From Chitinophagaceae bacterium (lineage in GTDB: Bacteria; Bacteroidota; Bacteroidia; Chitinophagales; Chitinophagaceae), in NCBI GenBank assembly GCA_014379345.1, contig JACMLY010000107.1, forward strand, positions 1 through 32,527: DNA of 32,527 bases, given 5' to 3'. Numbering within the stretch: position 1 is the stretch's first letter; the number at the start of each line of letters is the position of its first letter. The translations under genes and the position numbers were made by a program. Of this stretch, positions 23,065 through 32,527 are shown one piece after another. The notes under the pieces are model-generated. The model had not been told where the DNA came from. It made no database searches and saw only the letters and a list, made by a program, of their open reading frames with translations.

Positions 23065-26000
23065 ATGCATCATTCAACCCTTTCTTTACATCCCGCCCAA
23101 TGGGACGTGTATACGGATCAACTATTAAATGTTGAAAGTCCGCATTACAATATTGGGGGGTACATAAAACTGAAAGGGATATTGAACACCGAAAAATTCA
23201 GGGAAGCTGTTACAGCCGGCCCGAGATTCTTCGACGCGTTCAGGATGCGGTTTGATACCAGTCAGTCAGAGGCCATTTACTATCTGCACGAAGATTTTAA
23301 TAAAATGGACCTGGCGGAGCTGGATTTTAGCAATGCTGAAAGTCCCGAACAGGAAGCCATGGACTGGATGAAGATCCAGTTTGATTCAGCCTTTGTTCTA
23401 GACAAAAAAAATACACCCTTTGCGCAGTTTTTAATCAGGATCTCTGCGGACGAGCATTGGTTTTTCGGTAAATATCATCACCTCATTATTGATGGATACG
23501 GGTTCATTGTCTGGGCCCAGTATATCGGCCGGAAATATAAATCCCTTGTTACTGCTGACAATCTGGAATTCAGTTATCCCGGCTACCAGGCGGAAGCCGT
23601 TAAAGCCTTCAATTATTACAAGTCGGAAGAATACGAATCGGAGGGCCGTTACTGGAAGGAAAAGTTTACCGAAAAGCCTGAAAAACTATTGCAAAGAAAG
23701 AATCATTTTCAAACTAATACGGGCAAGAAGAGTACCACCTATTCACTCAATTTACCGGAAGATGATAGAAAGATCTTTGAAGATATCCAGGCGAAAACAA
23801 AATCAGGTTTGCAACAGTTGACCATTGCCGCGCTCCTGATACATTATGGAAAATCGTCGGATCACTCGGCTTTTACATTTGGCATACCCGTTCACAAGCG
23901 GGGGTCAAGGGAACTCCGGAATACTATAGGAATGTTCTCCGGTATCCTGCCATTCAAAGGAAGTTATCAAAAAGATGATATCCTGATCGATCTTATAAAG
24001 GCCATCGGGCAATCTCAAAAAAAAGATTATCGCCACCAGCATTACCTGATCGGTGATTTAAGCAGGCATCTGAAATTAAACAGTGCAGAAGGCTATTTAT
24101 GCGACATCATCGTCAATCACGAACAATTTAATTTCAATTTGAATTTTGGTGAAGAGATGCAGGCAACTATATTCCGCCTGGCAAATGAATATGAGGTAAA
24201 TCCTTTACAAATCTGCTGGCAGGATTATGGTCTTCAACAACCGCTGCAACTTCATTTACATTTTCGCCACGACTATTTCAGTAAAGAAGAAATAGAGTTA
24301 CTGGCACAGCGTCTTCTTTATATTTTACGACAATTCCAGGGATCGCTTGATACCAAAATTGAAAGCATTGATATTATTCCGGTCCAGGAAAAAAATCTGC
24401 TTGAAAAATTCAACGATACAGCCGCAGAATATCAAGCGGGAAAAACCATTATTGATCTGTTCGAAGATCAGGTAAAACAATATCCGGAAGATATTGCTGT
24501 GGTTCATGGACAAACCGAATTGACCTATCGCGAATTGAATGAACGATCAAATCAGCTTGCTCATTATTTGCGCAGCAGGGGAGTGGATGAAGAATCACTG
24601 GTGCCAGTATGTGTGGAAAGATCATTGGAAATGATCATCGGGGTTCTTGGTATCTTAAAAGCCGGAGCCGCCTATGTCCCTATTGATCCTGGATATCCCG
24701 AAGAGAGGATCAGGTATATGCTTGAAGACACTAAGAGTAGAACGATCATCACCAGTAAACAAAGTAAAGCCAGGCTATTGGCTGATCAGAATTTTGATAC
24801 CCTGGAAATAGATGCTGATTTACCCGGAGTGAAAAAGGAATCAAAAGAAAATCCCGAAATACCTGTTAGTACTAACCAGCTTGCTTATGTGATTTACACT
24901 TCCGGGTCAACGGGTAAGCCTAAAGGAGTCATGATCGCCCATGGCAATGTTTATGCGTTTATATGCTGGTGCCAACAGGAGTTTTCATCCAGCCATTTTG
25001 AAACAGTATACGCCGGAACATCATTGTGTTTTGATTTGTCTGTATTTGAAATATTTTATCCCTTAAGCGTCGGCAAGCGCATAAGGATACTGGAAAACGG
25101 TTTGGAGATCGCTCAGTTTCTGCCACTCGATAAAAATGTTTTAACGAACAGCGTACCGACCGTTATTCAGAGCCTGCTGAAAGAAGGCACAGACTTTTCA
25201 AATATCAGCGTCATGAATATGGCGGGAGAACCCATTCCCTTCCAGGTGCAGCAAGGCCTCGACGCCGAAAAAATCGAAATAAGAAATTTATACGGTCCTA
25301 CCGAGGACACGACCTACAGCACGGTTTATCGTTTAAAGAACGATGCCCCGATCTTGATTGGAAAGCCTATCGGTAATACGCAGATCCACATCGTGGATAA
25401 GCAAATGAATATACTTCCTATCGGGGCAACCGGCGAAATCTGCATTGGTGGGGCGGGGCTAGCAAAAGGTTATTTAGACCGCTCTGAACTAACGGCCGAA
25501 AAATTTATTGCAAACCGGTTTAGCAAAGAGCTGAACGCAAGATTATACAGAACAGGAGATCTTGGCAAATGGTTGCCAGATGGCAATATAGAATACCAGG
25601 GGCGACTAGACGATCAGGTCAAGATCCACGGCTACCGCATTGAGTTAGGCGAAATTGAAACAGTACTCCAGAAATGCGAATTAATAAATGAAGCGGTGGT
25701 GTTGGCCCGCGAAGACAAAGAAGGATCTAAGCGGCTTGTGGGCTATATCGTACCTGACTGGCGGGCGGTAAAAGTGCGTGAACGGGAGTTATATCACCAG
25801 CAGGTATCAAACTGGAAAGAGGTATATGAAAATGAGTATGAGAAAACCGAATTGAACTGCTCTACAGACCCGGAATTCAATACAAATTGCTGGAACGATA
25901 GTTTCGCCGGAGGGCCCATACCCGGGGAACAGATGAAAGAATGGCTGGACGATATCACGCAATTGATCTTATCGGAAAATCCCGAAAACCTGCTTGATAT

Positions 26001-29000
26001 CGGATGTGGCACCGGTTTGGTTTATTTTCAGTTAGCCGGAAAAATCAGGAGGTACATAGGAGTCGATTTTTCAACATCGGCCATCAATCATATCCATCAC
26101 AGGATCAGCGAAGGTAGCAGATACTACGGCGAAACAAAACTACAGGTATGTGCAGCCCATGAAGTTTCACTCAGTGAAAAAGAACAGGTTGATACGATCC
26201 TGCTGAATTCAGTCATTCAATATTTTCCGGGCGAAGATTATCTGAATGATATTATCGGCGCCTATATTTTACTTTTAAAAGGAAAAGGCCGCATTATCAT
26301 TGGAGATGTACGTGACAACCGATTACTCGAATTATTCAAAGCAAGGTTGCTTCTTCCAAAATCACATGGTTCATTAAGCGTGCGGGAATTTAAGTGGGCA
26401 GTAGACCAGGAAGTTCTTAAAGAAGAGGAACTCTGCTTTTCTCCTGAATATTTTTATCGGTTGCAATCGTTGCACCCCCAGATCACTCATGTTGAAATAC
26501 AATGGAAGAATAGCCTTCATATTAATGAACTGACATTATACCGATATAATGTTGTTATTTATGTTGGCTTGAATAATGAAATCATCGAGCCAGAATGGCA
26601 ACAGTGGGAGGATAGTCCCCGCCAGCAAATTCTCGATCAATTGCAAGCCGGCGTGATACTGGCTTTAAAAGATGTTCCCAATCCAAGATTATGGAAGGAG
26701 AGATCACTGACTCATTCTATGCAGGTTGATTCTAACACAGTAAATGACTTATTAGAAACAATACAAACAGAAGATAAGGAAAGTGAATTTGTAGACGAAA
26801 TATTGAAAATTGCCCGTGCGAATGGTTACCAATACCGGTTTTTCCTTGATGAAGATCCGCTAAAGATTAATTTATTGCTTGAGCAAAATCTTTCCAAGAC
26901 TTTTGTTCATCAGGTTTATAGTTCAAAAGGATATAGCAATCGTTCCTCGTATTCGAATAATCCTATGTTTACAAATATCAGTGCCTTGCTGCAAAAAGAC
27001 ATCAGGGCATTCTTGCAGCAGCAACTCCCTGATTATATGATCCCCGGGTTACTGGTTGAACTGGATCAGTTGCCACTAACGCCAAATGGTAAAATTGATA
27101 AAAAAGCGTTGCCCAATCCGGACATTGAATTGATCGGCAGTGAGTACGTGGCCCCCCGCAATGTACTGGAATCAAAACTGGCTGACATTTGGAAGGAAGT
27201 ATTAGAAATAGAAAAGGTAGGGATATACGACAACTTTTTTGAACTGGGAGGTCACAGCTTAAAAGCGATACAACTGATATCAAGGCTGCACAAGCGCCTG
27301 AACATTAAAACAGATATTGGAAAGATCCTTTCAAACCCAACCATCAAAGAATTAGCGCATATACTGGCATTGGAAAAACCTAGTGTCTTCAGTGAAATAC
27401 CCATACTACCGCAGCGGGCGTACTATGAATTATCGCACGCACAAAAACGCATTTGGGTTGTCAGCTACTTTAAAGACGGCTCAACCATATATAATGCTCC
27501 GGGTGCGTATTTAATAAAAGGGAACCTGCAGGTCGCCGCCTTTAAAGCTGCCTTTGATAAATTAATTCAACGACATGAAAACCTAAGAACCGTTTTTATT
27601 CAGCTTGAAAACGAACCAAGGCAAAAAATTCTTTCTCTGCCTGAAACAGGATTTGAAATACAGGAGATCGATTTAAGAAGTAAATTAAACCATGAGGAAG
27701 TCATAAAAAAATGGCTGGAAGATGATGCAGCCCTGGCCTTTGACCTGGAAAAAGGTCCTTTGCTACGGGCAACACTTTTTCAAACCGGATATGAAAAATA
27801 TATCCTGGGATTCAATATTCACCACATTATCAGCGACGGATGGTCGAAAGGAATTTTAATAAAAGAATTCTTAAGCCTCTACGAAAATATAATAACAGGT
27901 ACTGAAAGCAAATTACCGGAATTGCCCATCCAGTATAAGGATTATGCTGCCTGGCATGATGCTTCTTATATTGCCCAGCAACAGCATTGGAAGCGTCTTT
28001 ATGAAAAGGAAGTACCTGTGTTGAATTTTCCTACCGATTTTGAACGCCCCAAAATTCTGAGTTTTGACGGCGCCATGGTGGAACTTTCCGTTGCCGAATC
28101 CCTGACACAGAGCCTTAAAAAAATGGCGGCAGGGCAGGGCGCCACCGTAAATAACCTGTTATTTTCCTTATATGGCCTGCTTGTTGCCAAACAAAGCAAT
28201 CAAAGCGATGTGATAATTGGTTCACTGGTGTCCGGAAGAAGCCATGCCGATTTGGAAAATCTGGTGGGAGTTTTTATCAATTTTCTGCCGATCAAACTAT
28301 CTGCCAGTAGCGGACTCTGTTTACAGGAATACCTCAACCAAAGTTATCAGTCTCTTACACAAGGGTATAGTAACCAAGATTATCCATTCGACTTAATGGT
28401 TGATAACTGGGTTAGGAAACGGGATGTTTCAAGAAATCCCTTCTTTGACACGATGGTCAATTTCCATTCTGAAAATGATTTGCAAAGCGAAGTTCAGTTC
28501 AGGGAGGGTCAGGCGACAAATATTGGTGTACATATTGAGCCCCTTGATTTATTAAAGAAAGACCTTTTCCAGTCGGTTTTGGATTTTAAGCTTGATATTG
28601 AAATAACGGGCGATCTGCTATCACTCAGTCTTAGCTATAATTCCAGACTATTTTCCAGGGAACGGATGGAATTCTTTCTGGCAGAATATGTTGAACTTCT
28701 CACGACGGCTGTCTGCGAACCGCTTCTTAAACTTGACGAGTATTTAAAACTGGCCCCAGAAAAAGATGGATTGCCAACCAATCAATCTGGGGAATCTGCG
28801 TTGTTAGCTGCTATGATACCAGTCAATATATGTGCTTCTTTTGTAGCCGAGCCGCTTCAGGAGTCGCTCGAATATTGGAGCAATGAACTTGAGCTGCCGA
28901 TCAAACTGGCATTTGCGCCCTATAACCAGGTTTTTCAACAACTTCTTAATCCGGAAAGCCTGTTACATAAAAACACAGGCATAAATGTTCTATTTATTCG

Positions 29001-30435
29001 ACTGGAAGACTGGCTGCGGGATCGAATAGATAGCCCCGTCAGGGATCAGATCGGTACGCTTAACCAAACTTATGCAGAGCTGATCGATTCGATCGGATAT
29101 GCTCAAAAAAGCAGTTTTGTTCCCTTCTTAATTGGCATCGTACCCCTGCAGACTTCACACGCGTTTTCAAATGAGGTGGCTGATTATATCAGCGATCTGA
29201 ACCAGAAGCTGCATCATTTCTTCGGGAAATTGCCCCGCTTTTATACCCTAGACCTTGATAAAATTGCGTCCCTTTACAATGTGAATGAGCTATTCGACAA
29301 TAAGGCGGATGAACTAGGACATATACCATTTACAGAGGAATATTATGCTGCAATAGGGACTTTCATCATGAGAAAGATCCGTGCTTACAAAGGGCCTTCC
29401 TACAAAGTAATTGCTCTTGATTGTGATAATACTCTTTGGAAAGGTGTATGTGGCGAACTCGGTGCCATGAATGTAAGCGTTGATGAAAACTATGCGTACA
29501 TGCAGGAATTTTTGCTTGAAAAATACAACCAGGGCTTTTTACTGGCCCTGTGCAGCAAGAATAACGAGGAGGATGTATGGGAAGTATTTGACAGGAACCC
29601 ACAAATGAAACTTAAGCGCGAGCATATTGCTGCTTACCAGATCAACTGGAATCCAAAACCCGGCAACCTGGTATCCATATCAGCGGAACTAAACCTGGGA
29701 CTTAACAGCATTGTCTTTATCGACGACAGTGAATTTGAAATTGAACAAACCACGCTGGGCTGTCCTGATGTGTTGTCGCTTGTTCTTCCGGAAGATGAGC
29801 CGGGCAGTTTTCCTGATTTCCTGAATCATGTCTGGGCGCTGGATCATTTCCAGGTAACCGAAGAGGATATGAAAAGAAACACGATGTACAAAGCGGAAAA
29901 GCAAAGAAAAGAAGAGCAGGTGAAATACGCTTCCCTCAAAGATTTTCTGCAGTCATTGAATATAAAAGTCAACATCCGGTCATTAGAGGAAAAAGATCTC
30001 GAACGCGCGGTACAACTAACGCTTCGAACAAACCAGTTTAACCTGAACGGTGTCCGGAAATCACCTGAAGAAATCGCAAAATCTATCGCCCAGCAAAATA
30101 CAGTTAACTGGATCATAGAGGTAAAAGATCGTTTTGGAGATTATGGAATTGCCGGTTTATTACTCGCCAGGGTATCCCAAAACACGCTAATACTTGAAAC
30201 CTTTCTGTTAAGCTGCCGGGTACTGGGTAGAAATGTAGAAGAAGTTATATTGAATGAAATAAGGAATTATTGCATCGTACATGGGTTGCACAATGTGCTG
30301 GCTCTGTATCAACCAACATCCAAGAATAAACCATTCATCAATTTCCTGACGAATAGCGACTGGCAGTTAAATTCTCAAACAAACAATTATAGCCTTTTCA
30401 TAAAAACCTCAGAACACGAATTATTATTAAAGTAG
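23065..30435 (+). CDS. NRPS 1: C-A(N-MT)-PCP-C-FkbH
   Basis: A 2457-residue synthetase. C1 (about 5-430) has HHLIIDG with H138/H139/D143. The A domain (about 445-1350) has YTSGSTGKPKG (611-621), NLYGPTE and K1343 in TPNGK. Its ten-residue code reads DLFNNALTYK, which I recall for Ala. An N-methyltransferase (about 900-1300, LLDIGCGTG at 976-984) sits between A8 and A9. The PCP serine is S1398 in LGGHSL. C2 (about 1430-1870) has HHIISDG with H1586/H1587/D1591. An FkbH domain fills 1915-2457: an N-terminal part, the HAD core with DCDNTLW (D2119/D2121), CSKNN, FIDDSEFE, and a GNAT-like end with LSCRVLGR. FkbH enzymes load glycerate from 1,3-bisphosphoglycerate onto a carrier. No carrier follows here; it opens the next gene. 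I chose ATG 23065; the frame opens at TTG 23035. Confidence 0.93.
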   Translation: MHHSTLSLHPAQWDVYTDQLLNVESPHYNIGGYIKLKGILNTEKFREAVTAGPRFFDAFRMRFDTSQSEAIYYLHEDFNKMDLAELDFSNAESPEQEAMDWMKIQFDSAFVLDKKNTPFAQFLIRISADEHWFFGKYHHLIIDGYGFIVWAQYIGRKYKSLVTADNLEFSYPGYQAEAVKAFNYYKSEEYESEGRYWKEKFTEKPEKLLQRKNHFQTNTGKKSTTYSLNLPEDDRKIFEDIQAKTKSGLQQLTIAALLIHYGKSSDHSAFTFGIPVHKRGSRELRNTIGMFSGILPFKGSYQKDDILIDLIKAIGQSQKKDYRHQHYLIGDLSRHLKLNSAEGYLCDIIVNHEQFNFNLNFGEEMQATIFRLANEYEVNPLQICWQDYGLQQPLQLHLHFRHDYFSKEEIELLAQRLLYILRQFQGSLDTKIESIDIIPVQEKNLLEKFNDTAAEYQAGKTIIDLFEDQVKQYPEDIAVVHGQTELTYRELNERSNQLAHYLRSRGVDEESLVPVCVERSLEMIIGVLGILKAGAAYVPIDPGYPEERIRYMLEDTKSRTIITSKQSKARLLADQNFDTLEIDADLPGVKKESKENPEIPVSTNQLAYVIYTSGSTGKPKGVMIAHGNVYAFICWCQQEFSSSHFETVYAGTSLCFDLSVFEIFYPLSVGKRIRILENGLEIAQFLPLDKNVLTNSVPTVIQSLLKEGTDFSNISVMNMAGEPIPFQVQQGLDAEKIEIRNLYGPTEDTTYSTVYRLKNDAPILIGKPIGNTQIHIVDKQMNILPIGATGEICIGGAGLAKGYLDRSELTAEKFIANRFSKELNARLYRTGDLGKWLPDGNIEYQGRLDDQVKIHGYRIELGEIETVLQKCELINEAVVLAREDKEGSKRLVGYIVPDWRAVKVRERELYHQQVSNWKEVYENEYEKTELNCSTDPEFNTNCWNDSFAGGPIPGEQMKEWLDDITQLILSENPENLLDIGCGTGLVYFQLAGKIRRYIGVDFSTSAINHIHHRISEGSRYYGETKLQVCAAHEVSLSEKEQVDTILLNSVIQYFPGEDYLNDIIGAYILLLKGKGRIIIGDVRDNRLLELFKARLLLPKSHGSLSVREFKWAVDQEVLKEEELCFSPEYFYRLQSLHPQITHVEIQWKNSLHINELTLYRYNVVIYVGLNNEIIEPEWQQWEDSPRQQILDQLQAGVILALKDVPNPRLWKERSLTHSMQVDSNTVNDLLETIQTEDKESEFVDEILKIARANGYQYRFFLDEDPLKINLLLEQNLSKTFVHQVYSSKGYSNRSSYSNNPMFTNISALLQKDIRAFLQQQLPDYMIPGLLVELDQLPLTPNGKIDKKALPNPDIELIGSEYVAPRNVLESKLADIWKEVLEIEKVGIYDNFFELGGHSLKAIQLISRLHKRLNIKTDIGKILSNPTIKELAHILALEKPSVFSEIPILPQRAYYELSHAQKRIWVVSYFKDGSTIYNAPGAYLIKGNLQVAAFKAAFDKLIQRHENLRTVFIQLENEPRQKILSLPETGFEIQEIDLRSKLNHEEVIKKWLEDDAALAFDLEKGPLLRATLFQTGYEKYILGFNIHHIISDGWSKGILIKEFLSLYENIITGTESKLPELPIQYKDYAAWHDASYIAQQQHWKRLYEKEVPVLNFPTDFERPKILSFDGAMVELSVAESLTQSLKKMAAGQGATVNNLLFSLYGLLVAKQSNQSDVIIGSLVSGRSHADLENLVGVFINFLPIKLSASSGLCLQEYLNQSYQSLTQGYSNQDYPFDLMVDNWVRKRDVSRNPFFDTMVNFHSENDLQSEVQFREGQATNIGVHIEPLDLLKKDLFQSVLDFKLDIEITGDLLSLSLSYNSRLFSRERMEFFLAEYVELLTTAVCEPLLKLDEYLKLAPEKDGLPTNQSGESALLAAMIPVNICASFVAEPLQESLEYWSNELELPIKLAFAPYNQVFQQLLNPESLLHKNTGINVLFIRLEDWLRDRIDSPVRDQIGTLNQTYAELIDSIGYAQKSSFVPFLIGIVPLQTSHAFSNEVADYISDLNQKLHHFFGKLPRFYTLDLDKIASLYNVNELFDNKADELGHIPFTEEYYAAIGTFIMRKIRAYKGPSYKVIALDCDNTLWKGVCGELGAMNVSVDENYAYMQEFLLEKYNQGFLLALCSKNNEEDVWEVFDRNPQMKLKREHIAAYQINWNPKPGNLVSISAELNLGLNSIVFIDDSEFEIEQTTLGCPDVLSLVLPEDEPGSFPDFLNHVWALDHFQVTEEDMKRNTMYKAEKQRKEEQVKYASLKDFLQSLNIKVNIRSLEEKDLERAVQLTLRTNQFNLNGVRKSPEEIAKSIAQQNTVNWIIEVKDRFGDYGIAGLLLARVSQNTLILETFLLSCRVLGRNVEEVILNEIRNYCIVHGLHNVLALYQPTSKNKPFINFLTNSDWQLNSQTNNYSLFIKTSEHELLLK

Positions 30436-30436
30436 A

Positions 30437-32527
30437 ATGAAAAACAAGCCTGTTAATAAAACACTTGGTGCCAAGACTGGAAAAGACATTCTTAATCTAT
30501 TCAAATCGAAGGAAGGGAAAGCCAATGGACTAAATGGCAATGCACCTACTGATGAAACAGAAAAGGGTTTGTTTGCTATCTGGGCGGGTTTACTGGGCCA
30601 CGAAAATTTTGGTACCAATGATGATTTTTTCCAGGTTGGAGGAAACAGCTTAAAAGGAGTACAGGTTGTATCAAGGATATCAAAACTTTTTCTGGTTAAT
30701 ATTCAGCTTACAGATATTTTTTTACACCCCACTGTATCGGCCCTCGCCGTTTTTATCAAAGAACAACAAAAAAGTGTATTTCCTTTTTCCGGGATCGTGC
30801 CACAACCACGACCAGAACTTATTCCTTTATCATTTAGCCAGGAACGTTTATGGTTTATAGATCAGTTGGAGGGCAGCGTTCAATACCACCTGCCCGCGGT
30901 GTTGCAATTGAAAGGAAAACTTGATCAGGTTGCATTGGAATATACGCTGCAATCCATTATCAACCGTCACGAGGTTCTCCGGACGGTTTTCCGTCATAAA
31001 GATGGCCAGACATGGCAGCATATAAAAGATAAAGATGGCTGGAAACTATCGTTGATCGATGGCGCTTCCTATAGTAAGAACCAGGAAGAATTACAGAATG
31101 CAGTAAATAAACTGATCAAAGAACCTTTTGATCTGTCAAAGGACCATATGCTTCGTGCTTCATTGATCGCTATTGATGAAGGAAATCATGTGTTGGTGGT
31201 AACAATGCATCACATAGCATCTGATGGCTGGTCAACATCTGTACTTGTAAATGAGGTTGTAGAGATATACAATGCTCATGTTGAAGGTCGTCCTTCCAAT
31301 CTGGGTACATTGGAAATTCAATATGCCGATTTTGCAATCTGGCAACGCAACCATTTGTCTGCCGGGGTGCTTGACCAAAAAATAAAATACTGGAAAGAAA
31401 AACTACAGGCAGTAGCTCCACTTGAATTAATGACCGATTTTTCCAGGCCCCCCGTGTGGACAAGCCGGGGAGCAATGGCACCATTCAGTATCGATAAAAA
31501 ACTTACTGAACAGTTGCATTTGCTTAGCCAGCAGGAAGGAGTCACTCTTTTCATGACTTTACTGTCTTCTCTCAAAGTACTGCTCCATCACTATAGCGGT
31601 CAGCGGGATATATGTGTAGGCAGTGGTATCGCAGGTCGACAGCAACAGGAAGTTGAAAACTTAATTGGTTTTTTTGTCAATACACTCGCTCTTCGCAGTG
31701 ATGTAAAAGATGAAGCCTCTTTTAAAGATTTATTACAACAGGTAAAAGCAACTACACTAGGAGCTTATGAACACCAGGAAGTTCCTTTCGAAAAAATAGT
31801 TGATGCAATTGTTACCCAAAGAGACCTTAGCAGAAATCCGCTTTTCCAGGTGATGTTCGTATTACAAAACACCCCTGATGTTCCGGAATTGCATTTGGGT
31901 GAAGTACAATTATCCAGGGAAGAATATGAACACACAACAGCGCAGTTTGATTTATCTTTTAGTATCACAGAAACTGCTGAAGGCTTGCAGGGAGAATTAG
32001 AATATTGTACTGATCTCTATAGTGCGCAAACAATACAGCGTATACTCGGCCATTTCAGGCAGTTGCTCGGGGCCATAGTAATAGAACCACAACAACTCAT
32101 TGGCAACTTGTCAATAATCAGTGAAGAGGAAAGGAATCAGCTGTTATTTGATTTTAATACAACGCAATCAAAATATCCTGATACCAAAAGTATTGTGCAA
32201 CTTTTCGAAGAACAAACAGCTAAAACGCCGGCCAATACTGCAGTTATTTTTGAAGGCGATCAACTTTCTTATCGCGAGTTAAACGAACGCGCCAATCAGC
32301 TCGCCCATTACCTGAGAAATAAAGGAGTCGGGCAGGAAACACTGGTACCAATATGCGTAGAACGATCTGTCGGAATGATGGTCGGTATTCTGGGCATTTT
32401 AAAGGCCGGAGGGGTATATGTTCCACTTGATCCCAGGTATCCTGCTGAACGGATCCGCTATATGCTGGAGGATACATCCGCTAGTGTTGCAATAAGCAGT
32501 GAAGAATGCAGTTCGAAGCTGCAAGGC
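30437..32527 (+). CDS. NRPS 2 (5' part): PCP-C-A..., runs off the window
   Basis: An open frame of 697 codons with no stop before the window edge. It starts 1 nt after the stop of NRPS 1. A basic, Gly/Asn-rich leader of about 40 residues could dock to NRPS 1. The PCP (about 45-115) has VGGNSL with S71. A complete condensation domain (about 130-560) follows, with SFSQERLWF and MHHIASDGW (H258, H259, D263). Then an A domain begins: LSYRELNERANQLAHYLR, 'ILKAGGVYVPLDPRYPAERI', 'RYMLEDT', and it is cut before the substrate-binding residues. The opening PCP has no A domain before it on this polypeptide; its only apparent loading enzyme is the FkbH domain that ends NRPS 1. The specificity of the A domain and further modules are unknown. 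Confidence 0.93.
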   Translation, partial: MKNKPVNKTLGAKTGKDILNLFKSKEGKANGLNGNAPTDETEKGLFAIWAGLLGHENFGTNDDFFQVGGNSLKGVQVVSRISKLFLVNIQLTDIFLHPTVSALAVFIKEQQKSVFPFSGIVPQPRPELIPLSFSQERLWFIDQLEGSVQYHLPAVLQLKGKLDQVALEYTLQSIINRHEVLRTVFRHKDGQTWQHIKDKDGWKLSLIDGASYSKNQEELQNAVNKLIKEPFDLSKDHMLRASLIAIDEGNHVLVVTMHHIASDGWSTSVLVNEVVEIYNAHVEGRPSNLGTLEIQYADFAIWQRNHLSAGVLDQKIKYWKEKLQAVAPLELMTDFSRPPVWTSRGAMAPFSIDKKLTEQLHLLSQQEGVTLFMTLLSSLKVLLHHYSGQRDICVGSGIAGRQQQEVENLIGFFVNTLALRSDVKDEASFKDLLQQVKATTLGAYEHQEVPFEKIVDAIVTQRDLSRNPLFQVMFVLQNTPDVPELHLGEVQLSREEYEHTTAQFDLSFSITETAEGLQGELEYCTDLYSAQTIQRILGHFRQLLGAIVIEPQQLIGNLSIISEEERNQLLFDFNTTQSKYPDTKSIVQLFEEQTAKTPANTAVIFEGDQLSYRELNERANQLAHYLRNKGVGQETLVPICVERSVGMMVGILGILKAGGVYVPLDPRYPAERIRYMLEDTSASVAISSEECSSKLQG

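Noticed and set aside
27002..27283. Antisense reading frames inside the NRPS, DUF2723 and AAA genes
   Set aside because: They overlap strongly conserved coding sequence, have no recognisable domains and show the biased composition of shadow frames.

Overview
The window looks like the chromosome of a Bacteroidota bacterium, most likely of the Chitinophagaceae. The grounds are the Bacteroidota-type promoters (TTTG, about 18-20 bp, TAnnTTTG), the low G+C with few Shine-Dalgarno sequences, a TonB-receptor relic, a DUF2723 protein, an ExbD-like protein and the general gene set. No lineage marker was compared, so the family is an inference.

Left part (1-3600): a tRNA-Val(TAC) gene with a clear promoter and terminator, then the 3' relic of a TonB-dependent receptor next to a phytanoyl-CoA dioxygenase-like gene, an FkbM-type methyltransferase and a 3-methyladenine DNA glycosylase (tag). 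Middle part (3600-19300): mostly housekeeping genes: a muconolactone-isomerase-like protein, mtaB, a PlsC acyltransferase, priA (TTG start), a Rossmann oxidoreductase diverging from murB, a small outer-membrane barrel, a rhomboid protease, a minus-strand VWA / ExbD-like / MoxR-type AAA ATPase set, and a large DUF2723 (GT117-like) membrane protein. Many of the gaps carry degenerate tandem 'words' of about 7-8 nt facing an inverted copy of themselves. The word differs between loci, but the layout is the same.

Right part (19471 to the edge): the start of a nonribosomal peptide cluster, all on the plus strand: an Sfp-type phosphopantetheinyl transferase, a degraded antisense gene relic, a type II thioesterase, a CmlA-like metallo-beta-lactamase-fold diiron hydroxylase, and two large NRPS genes. 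NRPS 1 is C-A(with an inserted N-methyltransferase)-PCP-C-FkbH. NRPS 2 starts with a carrier domain, then C-A, and runs off the window. The adenylation code reads DLFNNALTYK, which I associate with Ala, so an N-methyl-Ala unit is expected. The most striking point is that an FkbH glyceryl transferase/phosphatase sits where the second adenylation domain should be, with its carrier on the next polypeptide: a split C-FkbH // PCP module. The prediction is that a glycerate unit is inserted inside the chain through an ester bond.

Working together: the PPTase primes the carriers, the type II thioesterase clears misloaded ones, the CmlA-like enzyme beta-hydroxylates a carrier-bound residue, and the two synthetases build a hydroxylated, N-methylated and probably depsipeptide product. 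The rest of the assembly line and its release domain lie beyond the right edge.
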